Origin: JBBQVS01 sp964250765
GTDB taxonomy: Bacteria; Chloroflexota; Ktedonobacteria; Ktedonobacterales; Ktedonobacteraceae
Reading direction: 5' to 3'
Length of the DNA: 64,000 nucleotides
Assembly: GCA_964250765.1 (NCBI GenBank)
Contig: CAXUHF010000005.1
Coordinates: forward strand, 1-64,000
Part shown: positions 42,680 to 52,337 of the stretch, piece by piece
How the letters are laid out: the number at the start of each line of letters is the position of its first letter
How positions within the stretch are numbered: the first letter of the stretch is position 1
Program-made: the position numbers and the translations under genes
The notes under the pieces: generated by a model
What the model saw: the letters and a program-made list of their open reading frames with translations, nothing else
Databases searched by the model: none
What the model was told of the DNA's origin: nothing

Positions 42680-45652
42680 CTACCCAATCTCTTCCCCAAA
42701 AAAGATATCGACTTGCCGCAGAATACCAACGATATTGTACGCTTCCTCATCGGGTAAAGGACGCGCTACCTGCGAACTTAGTATTTGTAAGGCATGACGA
42801 CAGATACTGAGTTCACGTGGAAATTGTTGCTCTACCTGCATACGTACCATGTCGCTCACAAGCATGCCTTTGTGCTGTATTCCACGCTCAAGGACACAGG
42901 CAATGTGGAGAATGAAGCCAGCTAATACCTCGATCTCGAATGTTTCACCAACTTCGACCTCAATCAGTTCAATCATACGTTCGATGAGCGGCACAGCTCG
43001 TGTGGGATTGAGGAACAAGAGGCGTTGACTCAACGTGTACGTGATTTCACGAATTAAATCTGTGCGTTGCGTGAAGATTGGTGTTGCAACCTGTGGTAAC
43101 GCTGAACGCTGTAGTAGGGCTGGATCAATGAGTGTGCCACCTAGAAGTGTACGCAGACGTGCGATACCATCGCCGAAGAGAATCTCCGTCAGCGAGAGGA
43201 AGGGATAGTTTTCCAGGTGCGGATTGATGGTACCAACAATAGCAACAATTTGTCTATTGCCTACTAAGCGTTGTATCTCGTCTTCGGTTTTGCCCGAAAG
43301 GTTGATGTCCATACAAATGATTTCTACGTTCTGTCGATGAAGGTCTGGAAGTCGTTCCTCCATCAATTCAGCGAGTTTGGTGGCACTCCCAAAACCAGTG
43401 AGACACACGGAAAGTATGACACGAGACGAGTAAGCAGTTTGTGCCGTTGCCTCGTCAGAGAACGTGCGCATTACGCTAGAAGGAGTGGTCGCTACCTCTG
43501 TTGTGCTTTGCACAAGACTTGCTGTTAACTGATCAAGTGTGATGTGTTTCGCACGCTGCCCTCGGCGTACTGCCTCTACAGCTAATGGCGTACTTACATC
43601 GGCAAGTGCGCGAACCTGTATTCCTGTGCGCTGCGCGACTAATTCACTAAGTGAAAGCAGAGAGGCAAAATCAACGAGTAGAAGGACACCACTTCCCTGA
43701 TCTGCCAATGATACCTGTTGCGCAACCTGCGTCACAATCTCTTCAGGCGATTGTTCCAACGTAAGTTCCATGAAAAAGACTGAATTGACACCGACAAGTG
43801 TGTTTGCCAGTTCTGCCAATCCTTGAGCAACACCTCGTCCATGCGTTGCCACAACAACCCCTATTGTTGCCTCCTCACTACTTAATAGTGTGTCGGCGTT
43901 CGCCAGAAGAACGGTCAATACATCCGTCTCGCTTTCAGGTAAGGAGACACCTAGCAAAGAACGCACACGGAGTAAGGCCATCTGTGCGACCTCATACTCT
44001 ATTGGATAGGTGTGACGCATAGCTTGCAGTGCAGGCATGACAAGATGATGACCATGCGCGATGTGTTCTAAAGCACTCATCAAATGAAGTGTGAGTACAA
44101 GGGAAAGTTTTTCAGGAAATACTCGCTCTAGCTGCTCTTCCGCATACTGGATAATGGTATGGCTTACAGTCATAATATGTTCATTTACAAGATGCGAGAC
44201 GGTTTCGTGTTGCTCTTGCTGAGGAGTATTGAGAGTATCAGCGAAACGCTGAAAGTAGTGTTGAATATCAAGATGCAACAGTTGATTGATCTCTTGCTCC
44301 GAAAGCCCTCCATTGCGAAGTGCGTTCAGGTCGCTGCTAATTGTATTATAAAGGTCACGAGCTGATTCTGGAATGCGTTCAAGGCTCAATCCAGTTGGTG
44401 TAAAGCTATGCGTTGCATCGAGAATATACAATAGTGGCTCCAGTGCGCGATGCATTTCTGCAGTTCGCAGGAGTCCGCGTCGTACATGCTCTGGCAGTGT
44501 CTCTGTAGACACATTGAGTTCGGGCAGGTTTTTTGTGCGATAGTCCAGATAGGCGCGAGCACAGATGAGCTGAACATCGGTGCGAAGTTGCCCAATATTG
44601 CCTACACAATCATAGAGTAAGAGCGCGCGCAAAACCTGTGGCGCGACATGAATATGTACGCCAATACTGCTACACTCGGTGGTGAAGAAGGCGCGAATGA
44701 GTTCATACCGTTCGGTCATGGTACGCTCTTGTAGCCCCGGAAGCGTAATCGTCATCGGGATACGGCGGCGAAATGTCGGTAGCAAACTAATGGTCGGGTC
44801 CTCAGTTGTTGCTGCTAGAAGGAGCAGTGACGCTTGCCGTTCGCGTGTATCGCCCATACGTCGGAAACGTTCGCGGTCCATCAGGTAAAAGAGCATCTCC
44901 TGACCCTCTGGCGGCAAGCGATGTACTTCGTCTAAGAAGAGTATGCCATGATGTGCTTGTTCGACTAAGCCTTCACGATCATGCTCAGCACCCGTGTAGG
45001 CACCGCGTACGACACCGAAGAGATGAGCCATGAGTAGTTGTGGATTGCCTGCATAGTCAGCACAGTTAAAGCTAACAAATGGCGCGTCGAGTGCCAACGC
45101 TTGTTGCTCTACTGCGAAGGCATGCATAAGACGAGCCAGCGTTGTTTTGCCCACACCGCTAGGACCATGTAGAAGTGTGTGTAGTCCGCGTGGTGGATAG
45201 AGTATAGCTGCTTTCGCTTGTTGAATAGCAACTTTTAAACCCTCATTACTGCCAATCAATGTGTCAAAACTTGTAACGACGGTTCCCGTAGAGACTGATG
45301 CGGCAATCATAGTAGGCTTAGCGTGTACAGGCGTAGAAGCCTTGGTTGGTTGTGATATCATGCGAGCTTGTGCTGTATTTTGTACTGAACTCATGGCAAG
45401 CGATGCGACAGGCTCATCAACTGCTGTTTTCACAGCGAATAGTACAGGGCGTCCAGGGAAACGCTCTATAACGCCTTCCTGGGCTAGCCGGTTCAGGTCG
45501 CGACTGGCGTTTGTGCGGTCTATCACTGCCTGTTCCGCAACTTCTTCAGCACTGAAGCCGACATGACGACGTAACAAAAATGCTGTATTCTGTTGCGCAG
45601 GTTGTTCACACAAGAAATGAAGTGCTTCCAAAACGCGATTCTTACGCTGCAC
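42680..45652 (-). CDS. LevR-type sigma-54-dependent PTS regulator
   Basis: Activates the downstream PTS operon with sigma-54 RNA polymerase. The N-terminus holds a winged helix-turn-helix (AEEVAEQAVIDRTNASRDL). A AAA+ domain follows: Walker A GPSGVGKTT, the sigma-54 contact loop GAYTGA (usual GAFTGA), Walker B GILFLDEVH, and arginine residues in TFRRRIP. After it come PRD1 (with HLMSALEHI), an EIIA-Man-like domain with VVATHGRG, a EIIB-Gat-like domain and PRD2 near the end (GFILHIACVLERG). Phosphorylation of the PRD and EII histidines by the PTS sets activity. I prefer the GTG at 45652 (AAAGGG upstream); GTG 45694 is the longer alternative. Confidence 0.93.
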   Translation of the reverse strand: MQRKNRVLEALHFLCEQPAQQNTAFLLRRHVGFSAEEVAEQAVIDRTNASRDLNRLAQEGVIERFPGRPVLFAVKTAVDEPVASLAMSSVQNTAQARMISQPTKASTPVHAKPTMIAASVSTGTVVTSFDTLIGSNEGLKVAIQQAKAAILYPPRGLHTLLHGPSGVGKTTLARLMHAFAVEQQALALDAPFVSFNCADYAGNPQLLMAHLFGVVRGAYTGAEHDREGLVEQAHHGILFLDEVHRLPPEGQEMLFYLMDRERFRRMGDTRERQASLLLLAATTEDPTISLLPTFRRRIPMTITLPGLQERTMTERYELIRAFFTTECSSIGVHIHVAPQVLRALLLYDCVGNIGQLRTDVQLICARAYLDYRTKNLPELNVSTETLPEHVRRGLLRTAEMHRALEPLLYILDATHSFTPTGLSLERIPESARDLYNTISSDLNALRNGGLSEQEINQLLHLDIQHYFQRFADTLNTPQQEQHETVSHLVNEHIMTVSHTIIQYAEEQLERVFPEKLSLVLTLHLMSALEHIAHGHHLVMPALQAMRHTYPIEYEVAQMALLRVRSLLGVSLPESETDVLTVLLANADTLLSSEEATIGVVVATHGRGVAQGLAELANTLVGVNSVFFMELTLEQSPEEIVTQVAQQVSLADQGSGVLLLVDFASLLSLSELVAQRTGIQVRALADVSTPLAVEAVRRGQRAKHITLDQLTASLVQSTTEVATTPSSVMRTFSDEATAQTAYSSRVILSVCLTGFGSATKLAELMEERLPDLHRQNVEIICMDINLSGKTEDEIQRLVGNRQIVAIVGTINPHLENYPFLSLTEILFGDGIARLRTLLGGTLIDPALLQRSALPQVATPIFTQRTDLIREITYTLSQRLLFLNPTRAVPLIERMIELIEVEVGETFEIEVLAGFILHIACVLERGIQHKGMLVSDMVRMQVEQQFPRELSICRHALQILSSQVARPLPDEEAYNIVGILRQVDIFFGEEIG

Positions 45653-45893
45653 GAAACGATCCCTTTCACGGTGGGCCGTGCGAGGTTCGCCCACATCTTT
45701 GTAGTTATTGAGTGTAGAGGAGGGAAGCTATCAACAGCGTTGGTGATGTTGCACACTACTCTTCTTTATACTACGTCATGTATCTGTACAATTTCACAAT
45801 AGAAATACAATATCGTAATAAAAAAGGTGGTAAAATTATAGTGATGTCATTCTAATGATAGCGTTGCCGACTGAATGAAGAGGAGTTCCCCTT

Positions 45894-47435
45894 ATGAGTG
45901 ACACTACTGGTAGCGTAGCACGACGATATCATACGAGAACAAATCACTCTGTACAGAGTGTCGAAGAAGACTCGTATCAGATGGATAGAAATGACCGTCC
46001 GCTTCCCTATAAAATCTACTCATCACTCGAATCACTTGTCCTGCCAAATAGTTTTGCCTCCTCTACCATGTCCGCGCTCAATGCCATCGCATCGTCAGTT
46101 AGCTCTTCTGATGAAGAAGAGCAGATACCAGACCGAGAGATGCTTGCACGTTTGTGCTTTTTCGCCAACGGAGTTACGAAGCGGTTTCATCTTGCGTCAG
46201 GCCAAGAGTTTGGGTTGAGAGCCGCCGCTTGTACTGGTGCGCTTTTTCATATTGAGCTGTATGTTGTGTGTGGTGATGTCCCAGGACTTCCAGCAGGAGT
46301 GTATCACTTTGGTGCACACGATACGAGTTTTAGACAATTGCGTTCAGGCGATTTTCGGCAAGTGCTTGTTGAGGCAACAGGGAACGAACCATCAATAGCA
46401 GAGGCTTCCGCTATTCTCATTTGTACCAGCATGTTTTGGCGTAATGCTTATAAGTATCAAGAGCGAGCGTATCGTCATACGTTCTGGGATAATGGCACTG
46501 TTCTAGCAAATCTGCTAGCTGAATCTGTATCTATAGATATATCCGCTAAGATTATTCTAGGCTTCGTGGACAAGCAAGTAAATGCCCTCCTCGATGTGAA
46601 CACACAACAAGAGGCGGTTGTGACGCTTGTAGCGTTAGGTCATACAAGCAAAAGACCATCTGCATCTCCTCCTATCACACAATTGTATCTTCCTACAGTT
46701 AGGATTTCGGCACGAGAACAATTATTTCCTCTTATTCACACAGTTCATACTGCGTCCTCGCTGACAACAAGTAGTGAGGTTGCTGCATGGCGCGGTTTAT
46801 CAACGCAACAAAGCCTTGAGACTCCTTCTCAACCGCTTCTGTCGCTCACACCACTTGCGCCTACACAATTACCGCAAGATGCACTAGAGGACGTAATTAA
46901 ACGAAGAGGTTCTACACGTCGCTTTACCAAAGAGTCTCTTTCGTTTGAGCAACTTTCGACGATGCTCATATGTGCTATGCATAGCATTCCTGCCGATTGT
47001 ATGGAGCCAGAGGAAAGGCCGATCAATGACCTTTACCTGATTGTAAATGCTGTAGACGGCTTGGAAGTGGGGACATACGTCCTACATCGGAAAGAACAAG
47101 CACTCGAATTTCTTCAAAAAGGCGACTTTCGAGAGACTGCCTTTCATCTCGCACTCGATCAGGACTTGGGAGGTGATGCTGCTGTCAACATCTACGTTTT
47201 AGCCGACTTAGAGCCAGTGCTTGAGCGTTTCGGAGACCGAGGCTATCGCGTGGCACAACTGGAAGCGTCTATTCTCGCAGGTAAACTGTATCTAGCTGCC
47301 TACGCTTTACGTTTGGGAGCAACAGGGCTTACCTTCTTTGATGATGAAGTTACGTCTTTTTTCTCACCTCATAGTGCAGGAAAAAGTGTGATGTTTTTGA
47401 TTGCTCTTGGCAAACCATTTAAGAAAAATAAATAA
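45894..47435 (+). CDS. SagB-type dehydrogenase with two nitroreductase domains
   Basis: FMN-dependent oxidoreductase family known from oxidation of azolines to azoles in thiazole/oxazole-modified peptides. The N-terminus has the SagB hallmark RRYHTRTNHSV. Two nitroreductase-like units follow: about residues 85-255 (FFANGVTKRFHL, AGVYHFG, FWRNAYKYQERAYRHTFWDN) and about 330-510 (IKRRGSTRRFTKESLSFEQL, VAQLEASILAGKLYLAAYAL, GATGLTFFDDEV). A GAGGAG site precedes the ATG. No YcaO cyclase, E1-like protein or precursor peptide is nearby, so its substrate is unknown. An LLM-type oxidoreductase follows after 38 bp. Confidence 0.87.
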   Translation: MSDTTGSVARRYHTRTNHSVQSVEEDSYQMDRNDRPLPYKIYSSLESLVLPNSFASSTMSALNAIASSVSSSDEEEQIPDREMLARLCFFANGVTKRFHLASGQEFGLRAAACTGALFHIELYVVCGDVPGLPAGVYHFGAHDTSFRQLRSGDFRQVLVEATGNEPSIAEASAILICTSMFWRNAYKYQERAYRHTFWDNGTVLANLLAESVSIDISAKIILGFVDKQVNALLDVNTQQEAVVTLVALGHTSKRPSASPPITQLYLPTVRISAREQLFPLIHTVHTASSLTTSSEVAAWRGLSTQQSLETPSQPLLSLTPLAPTQLPQDALEDVIKRRGSTRRFTKESLSFEQLSTMLICAMHSIPADCMEPEERPINDLYLIVNAVDGLEVGTYVLHRKEQALEFLQKGDFRETAFHLALDQDLGGDAAVNIYVLADLEPVLERFGDRGYRVAQLEASILAGKLYLAAYALRLGATGLTFFDDEVTSFFSPHSAGKSVMFLIALGKPFKKNK

Positions 47436-47473
47436 TAGTGTCTATCGTTCAAAACATAGAGGAGAGCTTAGAT

Positions 47474-48424
47474 ATGACAATGCAGTATGGTATCATCGTT
47501 CCCCAGGGTTGGCGTATGGACCTTGTAGGGATTGCTGATCCCGTTGAGGCATACGAGACAATGACACGTGTGGCACAAGAGGCGGAGGCACTTGATTATT
47601 CCTCCATTTGGCTCTTTGACCATTTTCATACGGTGCCTGTTCCCACACAAGAGGTGACGTTTGAGTGCTGGACGAGTACTGCCGCACTTGCTCGTGACAC
47701 CAAACGGGTGCGTATTGGGCAAATGGTGACGTGTAACGGCTATCGCAATCCGACACTTATGGCAAAGATGGCGTCAACCGTCGATGTGTTATCACATGGA
47801 CGACTCGACTTCGGCATTGGTGCAGGTTGGTATGAGCATGAATACCGCGCTTATGGCTACGACTATCCCGATGCACCCGAACGCCTACGCTATCTGCGCG
47901 AGGCCGTCCAGATTTTTCATGCGATGTGGACGCAGGACGAGGCCGTATTTGAGGGCAAATACTACCAAGTTCGTGGTGCTATCAATTCACCAAAAGGCGT
48001 GCAGAAACCGCATATTCCTCTCTTGATTGGTGGATCAGGTGAGCAAGTCACACTCAAACTGGTCGCGCAATATGGCGATGCCTGCAATATCTCAAACGCT
48101 GATATTCCTGTGCTTGAACATAAGTTTGCTGTCCTGAAGCAGCATTGTGAAGATATCAGGCGCGACTATAATAGCATTAAACGTACATTACTTATTAACT
48201 GTACGATTGGTGAGACGGAGGAGGAGGCATTAGAAAAATTGCCCGCATCCTCACGTAACCAACTGGAGACCTTACGTTTGCAGTCGCTCTTTGGCACACC
48301 TCAAACAATTCGCGAACGTCTAGCTGAATATGAAGAGGCAGGGGTGCAAGAGGTGATTATCTGGTTTCCAGATGCCGCCCACCTTCAATCCGTTCGGTTG
48401 TTCGCGGAGCAGTGCATGAAGTAA
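47474..48424 (+). CDS. LLM-class F420-dependent oxidoreductase
   Basis: Luciferase-like TIM-barrel enzyme that probably uses cofactor F420. Family motifs are SSIWLFDHFHTVP, RVRIGQMVTCNGYRNPTLMA, the DVLSHGRLDFGIGAGWYEHE signature of F420-dependent members, and KPHIPLLIGGSGEQVTLKLV. I chose the ATG at 47474 (GAGGAGAGC upstream); the in-frame GTG at 47438 is the other option. It lies directly behind the SagB-type gene, so both may act on one substrate. Confidence 0.92.
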   Translation: MTMQYGIIVPQGWRMDLVGIADPVEAYETMTRVAQEAEALDYSSIWLFDHFHTVPVPTQEVTFECWTSTAALARDTKRVRIGQMVTCNGYRNPTLMAKMASTVDVLSHGRLDFGIGAGWYEHEYRAYGYDYPDAPERLRYLREAVQIFHAMWTQDEAVFEGKYYQVRGAINSPKGVQKPHIPLLIGGSGEQVTLKLVAQYGDACNISNADIPVLEHKFAVLKQHCEDIRRDYNSIKRTLLINCTIGETEEEALEKLPASSRNQLETLRLQSLFGTPQTIRERLAEYEEAGVQEVIIWFPDAAHLQSVRLFAEQCMK

Positions 48425-48455
48425 TGTGTCTTGAGAAAATACTTTGGTAATACTG

Positions 48456-48542
48456 CGGACGCCCACAAGGAGCTACCCTACTATACACGATGTAGAGCAC
48501 AAACAAGCGTTATATAGTAGGGTGGCTCCTTGTGGGCGTCCG
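48456..48542. repeat. Long intergenic hairpin element
   Basis: Arms of 30 nt (48456-48485 and 48513-48542) pair with one mismatch around a 27 nt loop. The stem holds CGGACGCCCACAAGGAGC and ends in TACTATA, like the inner arm end of the 29950 element. It lies 31 bp after the LLM gene. Confidence 0.78.
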
Positions 48543-48875
48543 TGGACCTTTTCGCTTCTTCATCCTCATATATGGCATGAACAAGCAAGCTGTAGCTCTT
48601 GACAGACTGTTACATCATACTCTATCATACCTGCAATGAGAAATATCTCTATTACTATGAAGATGGTAAGAGAACACATTTCTATTTCTCATGGAACAAG
48701 CACATGCAGACGAATCTTTGAGATGCTTTTTTCTGTTTAGTGTGAGTAAAGAAAGGAAAAACGTTTTTGGTTATGTATTGATGATATTCAATGCATGATT
48801 GTCGCTAGTTTCTCAAAGTATGCGTCATACAATGCTTAATGTAAGGCAGCAAGATTTATTTGGAGGTACGTTTAC
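48543..48875. other. Intergenic region before amine/amino acid island
   Basis: AT-rich spacer upstream of the first permease gene of the island. A TACAAT at about 48828 could be a -10, but no -35 lies at the right distance. Nothing else was seen. Confidence 0.35.
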
Positions 48876-50390
48876 ATGGCAGCAACCTCTGGTAGTGATG
48901 CAAATACTAACGACGTTTTACGGTCCGAGCGTATCGCGGGTGGTATTCTCCCCAAAGTATTGAACTCCTTTGATATGGTCGCTATTTTTGTTGCAATTGT
49001 GCTTTTCATTAGCAACTCTGCTGGTGTTGCGGCAGGAGCTGGGCCTTCAGCCTACTCGTACTGGATTCTTGGTTTTCTTACCTTCCTCATTCCAGGTGCT
49101 ATTGTCACTGGTCAGCTTGGTCTCATGTTCCCCGGTGAGGGTTCTATTTATGTTTGGACGAGCAAGGCGTTTGGACCATTCATGGGCTTCTTCGCAGGTT
49201 TTTGCTCCTGGTGGCCTGGTGTGCTTGTGATGATTGCTACAGGTGACGCTGTAGTATCGCTTATTCAGCAGTTCAATAGTAGTTGGCTGGGTGATCCGTG
49301 GCAACAAGGTTTGGTAATTATTCTCGTGATTGCCTTCTCTTTTTTCATTTCTATCCTGCGTTTCCGTGTAACGCAGAACTTTGTGAACGTAGTCTTTGTA
49401 GCTTATGGCGGCGCAATTTTGCTGATTGGAATTGCTGGTCTGCTTGCTTTCTTTGGTGGACATGCGGCAAAGGTGGACTACTCACCACATAACTGGTCTC
49501 CTAGCATTGCTACGTACACCTTCTACGGCACTGTTATCTTGGCACTGCTTGGTGTTGAGGTACCTCTTAACATGGGCGTTGAAATCAACAACACACGCTC
49601 TATTACACGCTATCTCCTTTGGGGTGCTGCTGTTGTCATCGTAGCATACCTCATCGGCACCTTTGGAGTAATGATGGCTGTTCCTGTGAAAGACCAGGGT
49701 AGTCCGGCTGCGATCTCAGAGGCAGTTCAGCGCGGTTTTGGCGCGGCAGGTCCGTTCCTTGGTATCGTCGTAAACTTCATTTTCATTGGTTTCTTTCTCT
49801 TTAACACTGCTGTGTACAACTACTCGTTTGGGCGCTTGCTCTTCGTCTCAGGACTCGATCAGCGTCTACCGGCAGTGATTAGTAAGGTCAATGCCAACAA
49901 AGTACCGTGGGTCGCCATGCTGGTCCAAACAGTCATTGCAGCGTTCTTTACGGCTTTAGCGTTTATCATTGTTCCTTACGCCATCAAGACAGGGTTCACG
50001 GCTGTGAACTTATCCACAGACATCTATTGGATACTCCAAGCCGCAGTAACCGTAATTTGGTGTGTATCAATGGTGATTTTGTTTGTTGACGTGATTATCA
50101 TACGTAGCAAGTACCGTGAAACCTTCTCACGCATTCAGCTTGCTCCCGACTGGGTATTTTACTTGTGCGCAGTCATTGGAGCGCTTGCAAGTGCCTTTGG
50201 GGTGTTTGTAATTTTTACAGGCCCTTGGACCTCTACTGGTGATATATCTTTGTCGCAATGGCAATTCTTAATTAGTGGTATTGCGCTTGTTTCGCTGGTC
50301 ATTGGAGCCGTTCTCTTCTTCGTTGGGCAGAGCGCAGTGAAGAGGAAACAACTAAGTGATGAGGAACTTATTGCTCAAGTAACGCGATAG
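48876..50390 (+). CDS. APC-family amino acid permease
   Basis: Twelve-helix transporter. The first helix region is FDMVAIFVAIVLFISNSAGV, and the helix 3 segment is LGLMFPGEGSIYVWTSKAFG, followed by FFAGFCSWWPGVLVMI. The latter motif is shared, with changes, by the two minus-strand permeases that follow, so all three are paralogues. A GGAGG site precedes the ATG. A strong bidirectional terminator follows. The surrounding glutamine-synthetase-like genes suggest an amine or amino acid substrate. Confidence 0.9.
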   Translation: MAATSGSDANTNDVLRSERIAGGILPKVLNSFDMVAIFVAIVLFISNSAGVAAGAGPSAYSYWILGFLTFLIPGAIVTGQLGLMFPGEGSIYVWTSKAFGPFMGFFAGFCSWWPGVLVMIATGDAVVSLIQQFNSSWLGDPWQQGLVIILVIAFSFFISILRFRVTQNFVNVVFVAYGGAILLIGIAGLLAFFGGHAAKVDYSPHNWSPSIATYTFYGTVILALLGVEVPLNMGVEINNTRSITRYLLWGAAVVIVAYLIGTFGVMMAVPVKDQGSPAAISEAVQRGFGAAGPFLGIVVNFIFIGFFLFNTAVYNYSFGRLLFVSGLDQRLPAVISKVNANKVPWVAMLVQTVIAAFFTALAFIIVPYAIKTGFTAVNLSTDIYWILQAAVTVIWCVSMVILFVDVIIIRSKYRETFSRIQLAPDWVFYLCAVIGALASAFGVFVIFTGPWTSTGDISLSQWQFLISGIALVSLVIGAVLFFVGQSAVKRKQLSDEELIAQVTR

Positions 50391-50408
50391 CAACAAACAT
50401 ACATATTA

Positions 50409-50460
50409 CAAGACAAAAAGCTGGAAGCACAAACCTATGTGCTTCCAGCTTTTTGTCTTG
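50409..50460. terminator. Bidirectional intrinsic terminator
   Basis: Perfect 23 nt arms (50409-50431 and 50438-50460), with AAAAAG and CTTTTT inside the stem. It lies between two converging permease genes, 18 bp after one stop and 6 bp before the other. Confidence 0.92.
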
Positions 50461-50466
50461 TAAAGA

Positions 50467-51993
50467 CTACTTTCTATAGATACTTTCTGTACTTTGCCAA
50501 CTCGCCTCACTGGTAGCAAGAACACTGCCAATTGCAGCGATAACGATGCACACGACGGTCACACCACCTACAATGTAGAACCAGTATGTATTTGGTATTT
50601 GAGGTATCCATGCAATAAAGAGTGTATCGACGATAGCAAGCAGGCAAGCTATAGGACCAATGATAGAACTAATAACAAGAACGGGCATTGGAAAGATGCG
50701 TGTACTATGAAATTTAGCTTTATCACGGTAGTAGAGAATGGCTAAATTGATAAAGAAAAACGCGGTAGAGATTGCCCATACGAGTGTCGCTCCTGCCTGA
50801 CTGATGTTGTAAACCTCGGTCGCAAGGTCAGTAGGCTTGCCCACGTTCACAATATACGGAGCTACGATAAAAACCAGAACGGTGAAGATGACTGCCACAA
50901 TTGTCTGAAAGAGTATCGCATTCGCTGGTATACGGTTTTTGTTGAGCTTTCCTACGCGCATCGGTAGACGTTGATCGATACCAGCGACAAGGAGGAGGCG
51001 TGCGAATGTGCAGTTATAAACAACGGGTACTATCACGAAAAAGCAAATGATGCAGACCGCAACAATATTGCCCATCGTTTTACCAAGTGTCATATCAACC
51101 GTCGTTACTAACGAGAAACCTCCAACACTCCCTACACTTGAACCCTGCGTAATGAGGAGTGCGAGCGTTGCTATACCATAGCCAATGAAAACAAGCAAAG
51201 TTCCCCATAGCAAATGACGCTTCACTACTCTACGCTCTTTTGCCTCATTAGTACCAGAGCCAACTATCTCTCCCCCCATGTTGAGAGGAACTTCAGTACC
51301 GAGGTATGCTAGCGTAATCAGTCCAAACAGGTTAATGTTTCCTGTCGTTGGATTCCACTTAATATTCCATCCATGTAGATCAGAGAAATTTGTAGCGGAA
51401 GGGTGTCCCTTTGCCAGCCACACAACGGCAGCTATGCCTATGATAAGTACCGCTAAAAAGATAAGGCCAACCACCACATTGACGATGTTTTGCACAGTAC
51501 GCTGACGCTGTAACGATAGCACACCAGAAAAGATAATGATGCCGATAATGACTACGCCTTGTTGCCATGGCTCAACAAACCAACTACTGTTTAATCCCTG
51601 AAAAAAACTCATCACAATGTCGGCACCAGCAACCATTACAAGCACGCCAGGAAACCATGCACAGAAGCCGATAAAGAAACTCCAGTAGCCACCAAGCGTC
51701 TTGTGTGTCCAGTTATACAACGAGCCTTCATGGGGAAACATGTATCCAAGTTGTGCTGTTGCAATGACGCATGGAATGAAGAAGGCAATACCGCCTAGCA
51801 ACAAATAGGTGAAGGCAGCTGCTCCACCGCTTGCAGCCGTTGCTGCATTCACAATAAAGAAAATTGCCACTAGATAAGTTGTTGTCATGTCAAGTGTGCC
51901 TAGAATAGATGGCATTGCTTTGACAATATATTCCTCCGAGACAAGCGGCGTGTCTTCCGCACGCTCTTTTGCTGACATTCCGATCGTTGCCAT
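50467..51993 (-). CDS. APC-family amino acid permease
   Basis: Close paralogue of the permease at 53741-55249: both share YMFPHEGSLYNWTHK or HMFPHEGSLYNWTHK, a GGYWSFF segment, and a LGTEVPLNMGGE/LGAEAPLNMGGE loop. Twelve helices over 508 residues. GGAGGAATAAAGGGG precedes the ATG. It is divergent from the first glutamine-synthetase-like gene, 344 bp away, so common regulation is plausible. Confidence 0.9.
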   Translation of the reverse strand: MATIGMSAKERAEDTPLVSEEYIVKAMPSILGTLDMTTTYLVAIFFIVNAATAASGGAAAFTYLLLGGIAFFIPCVIATAQLGYMFPHEGSLYNWTHKTLGGYWSFFIGFCAWFPGVLVMVAGADIVMSFFQGLNSSWFVEPWQQGVVIIGIIIFSGVLSLQRQRTVQNIVNVVVGLIFLAVLIIGIAAVVWLAKGHPSATNFSDLHGWNIKWNPTTGNINLFGLITLAYLGTEVPLNMGGEIVGSGTNEAKERRVVKRHLLWGTLLVFIGYGIATLALLITQGSSVGSVGGFSLVTTVDMTLGKTMGNIVAVCIICFFVIVPVVYNCTFARLLLVAGIDQRLPMRVGKLNKNRIPANAILFQTIVAVIFTVLVFIVAPYIVNVGKPTDLATEVYNISQAGATLVWAISTAFFFINLAILYYRDKAKFHSTRIFPMPVLVISSIIGPIACLLAIVDTLFIAWIPQIPNTYWFYIVGGVTVVCIVIAAIGSVLATSEASWQSTESIYRK

Positions 51994-52337
51994 GATTTTC
52001 CCCTTTATTCCTCCCTGACCAGGATACTAGCAGCACGTATCTTACATGCTTTCTCATGTTTTGTTTTATTAAGGTACTACTGTGATTGTTTTGAATACAA
52101 TGATTTACTTATAAAAGATATATAGAACACTCTAAAGACAAGTATAGAGTATTCTAATTGTAGAGTCCAGTAGAAAAGGACACACTAGTACTTTCTACTT
52201 ATATCAAGAAAGCCTGAAAACATTAAAAAAGAGTATGTGAGTAGTTCTTGTTTTCCATAAGGTACTTTGATATACTACCATCCTATAAACCTAGCTAGTC
52301 CCTTGTTACAAGAGTATTACGAATAGGAGAACTGGGT
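51994..52337. other. Divergent promoter region
   Basis: AT-rich spacer between a minus-strand permease and the plus-strand glutamine-synthetase-like gene. It contains the plus-strand promoter at 52248-52276. The minus-strand promoter was not identified with confidence. Confidence 0.5.
52248..52276 (+). promoter_or_regulatory. Sigma-70 promoter of glutamine synthetase-like gene
   Basis: TTGTTT (52248-52253), a 17 bp spacer, then TATACT (52271-52276) preceded by TGA, giving an extended -10. The start of transcription would be near 52283, with a leader of about 55 nt. Confidence 0.5.
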
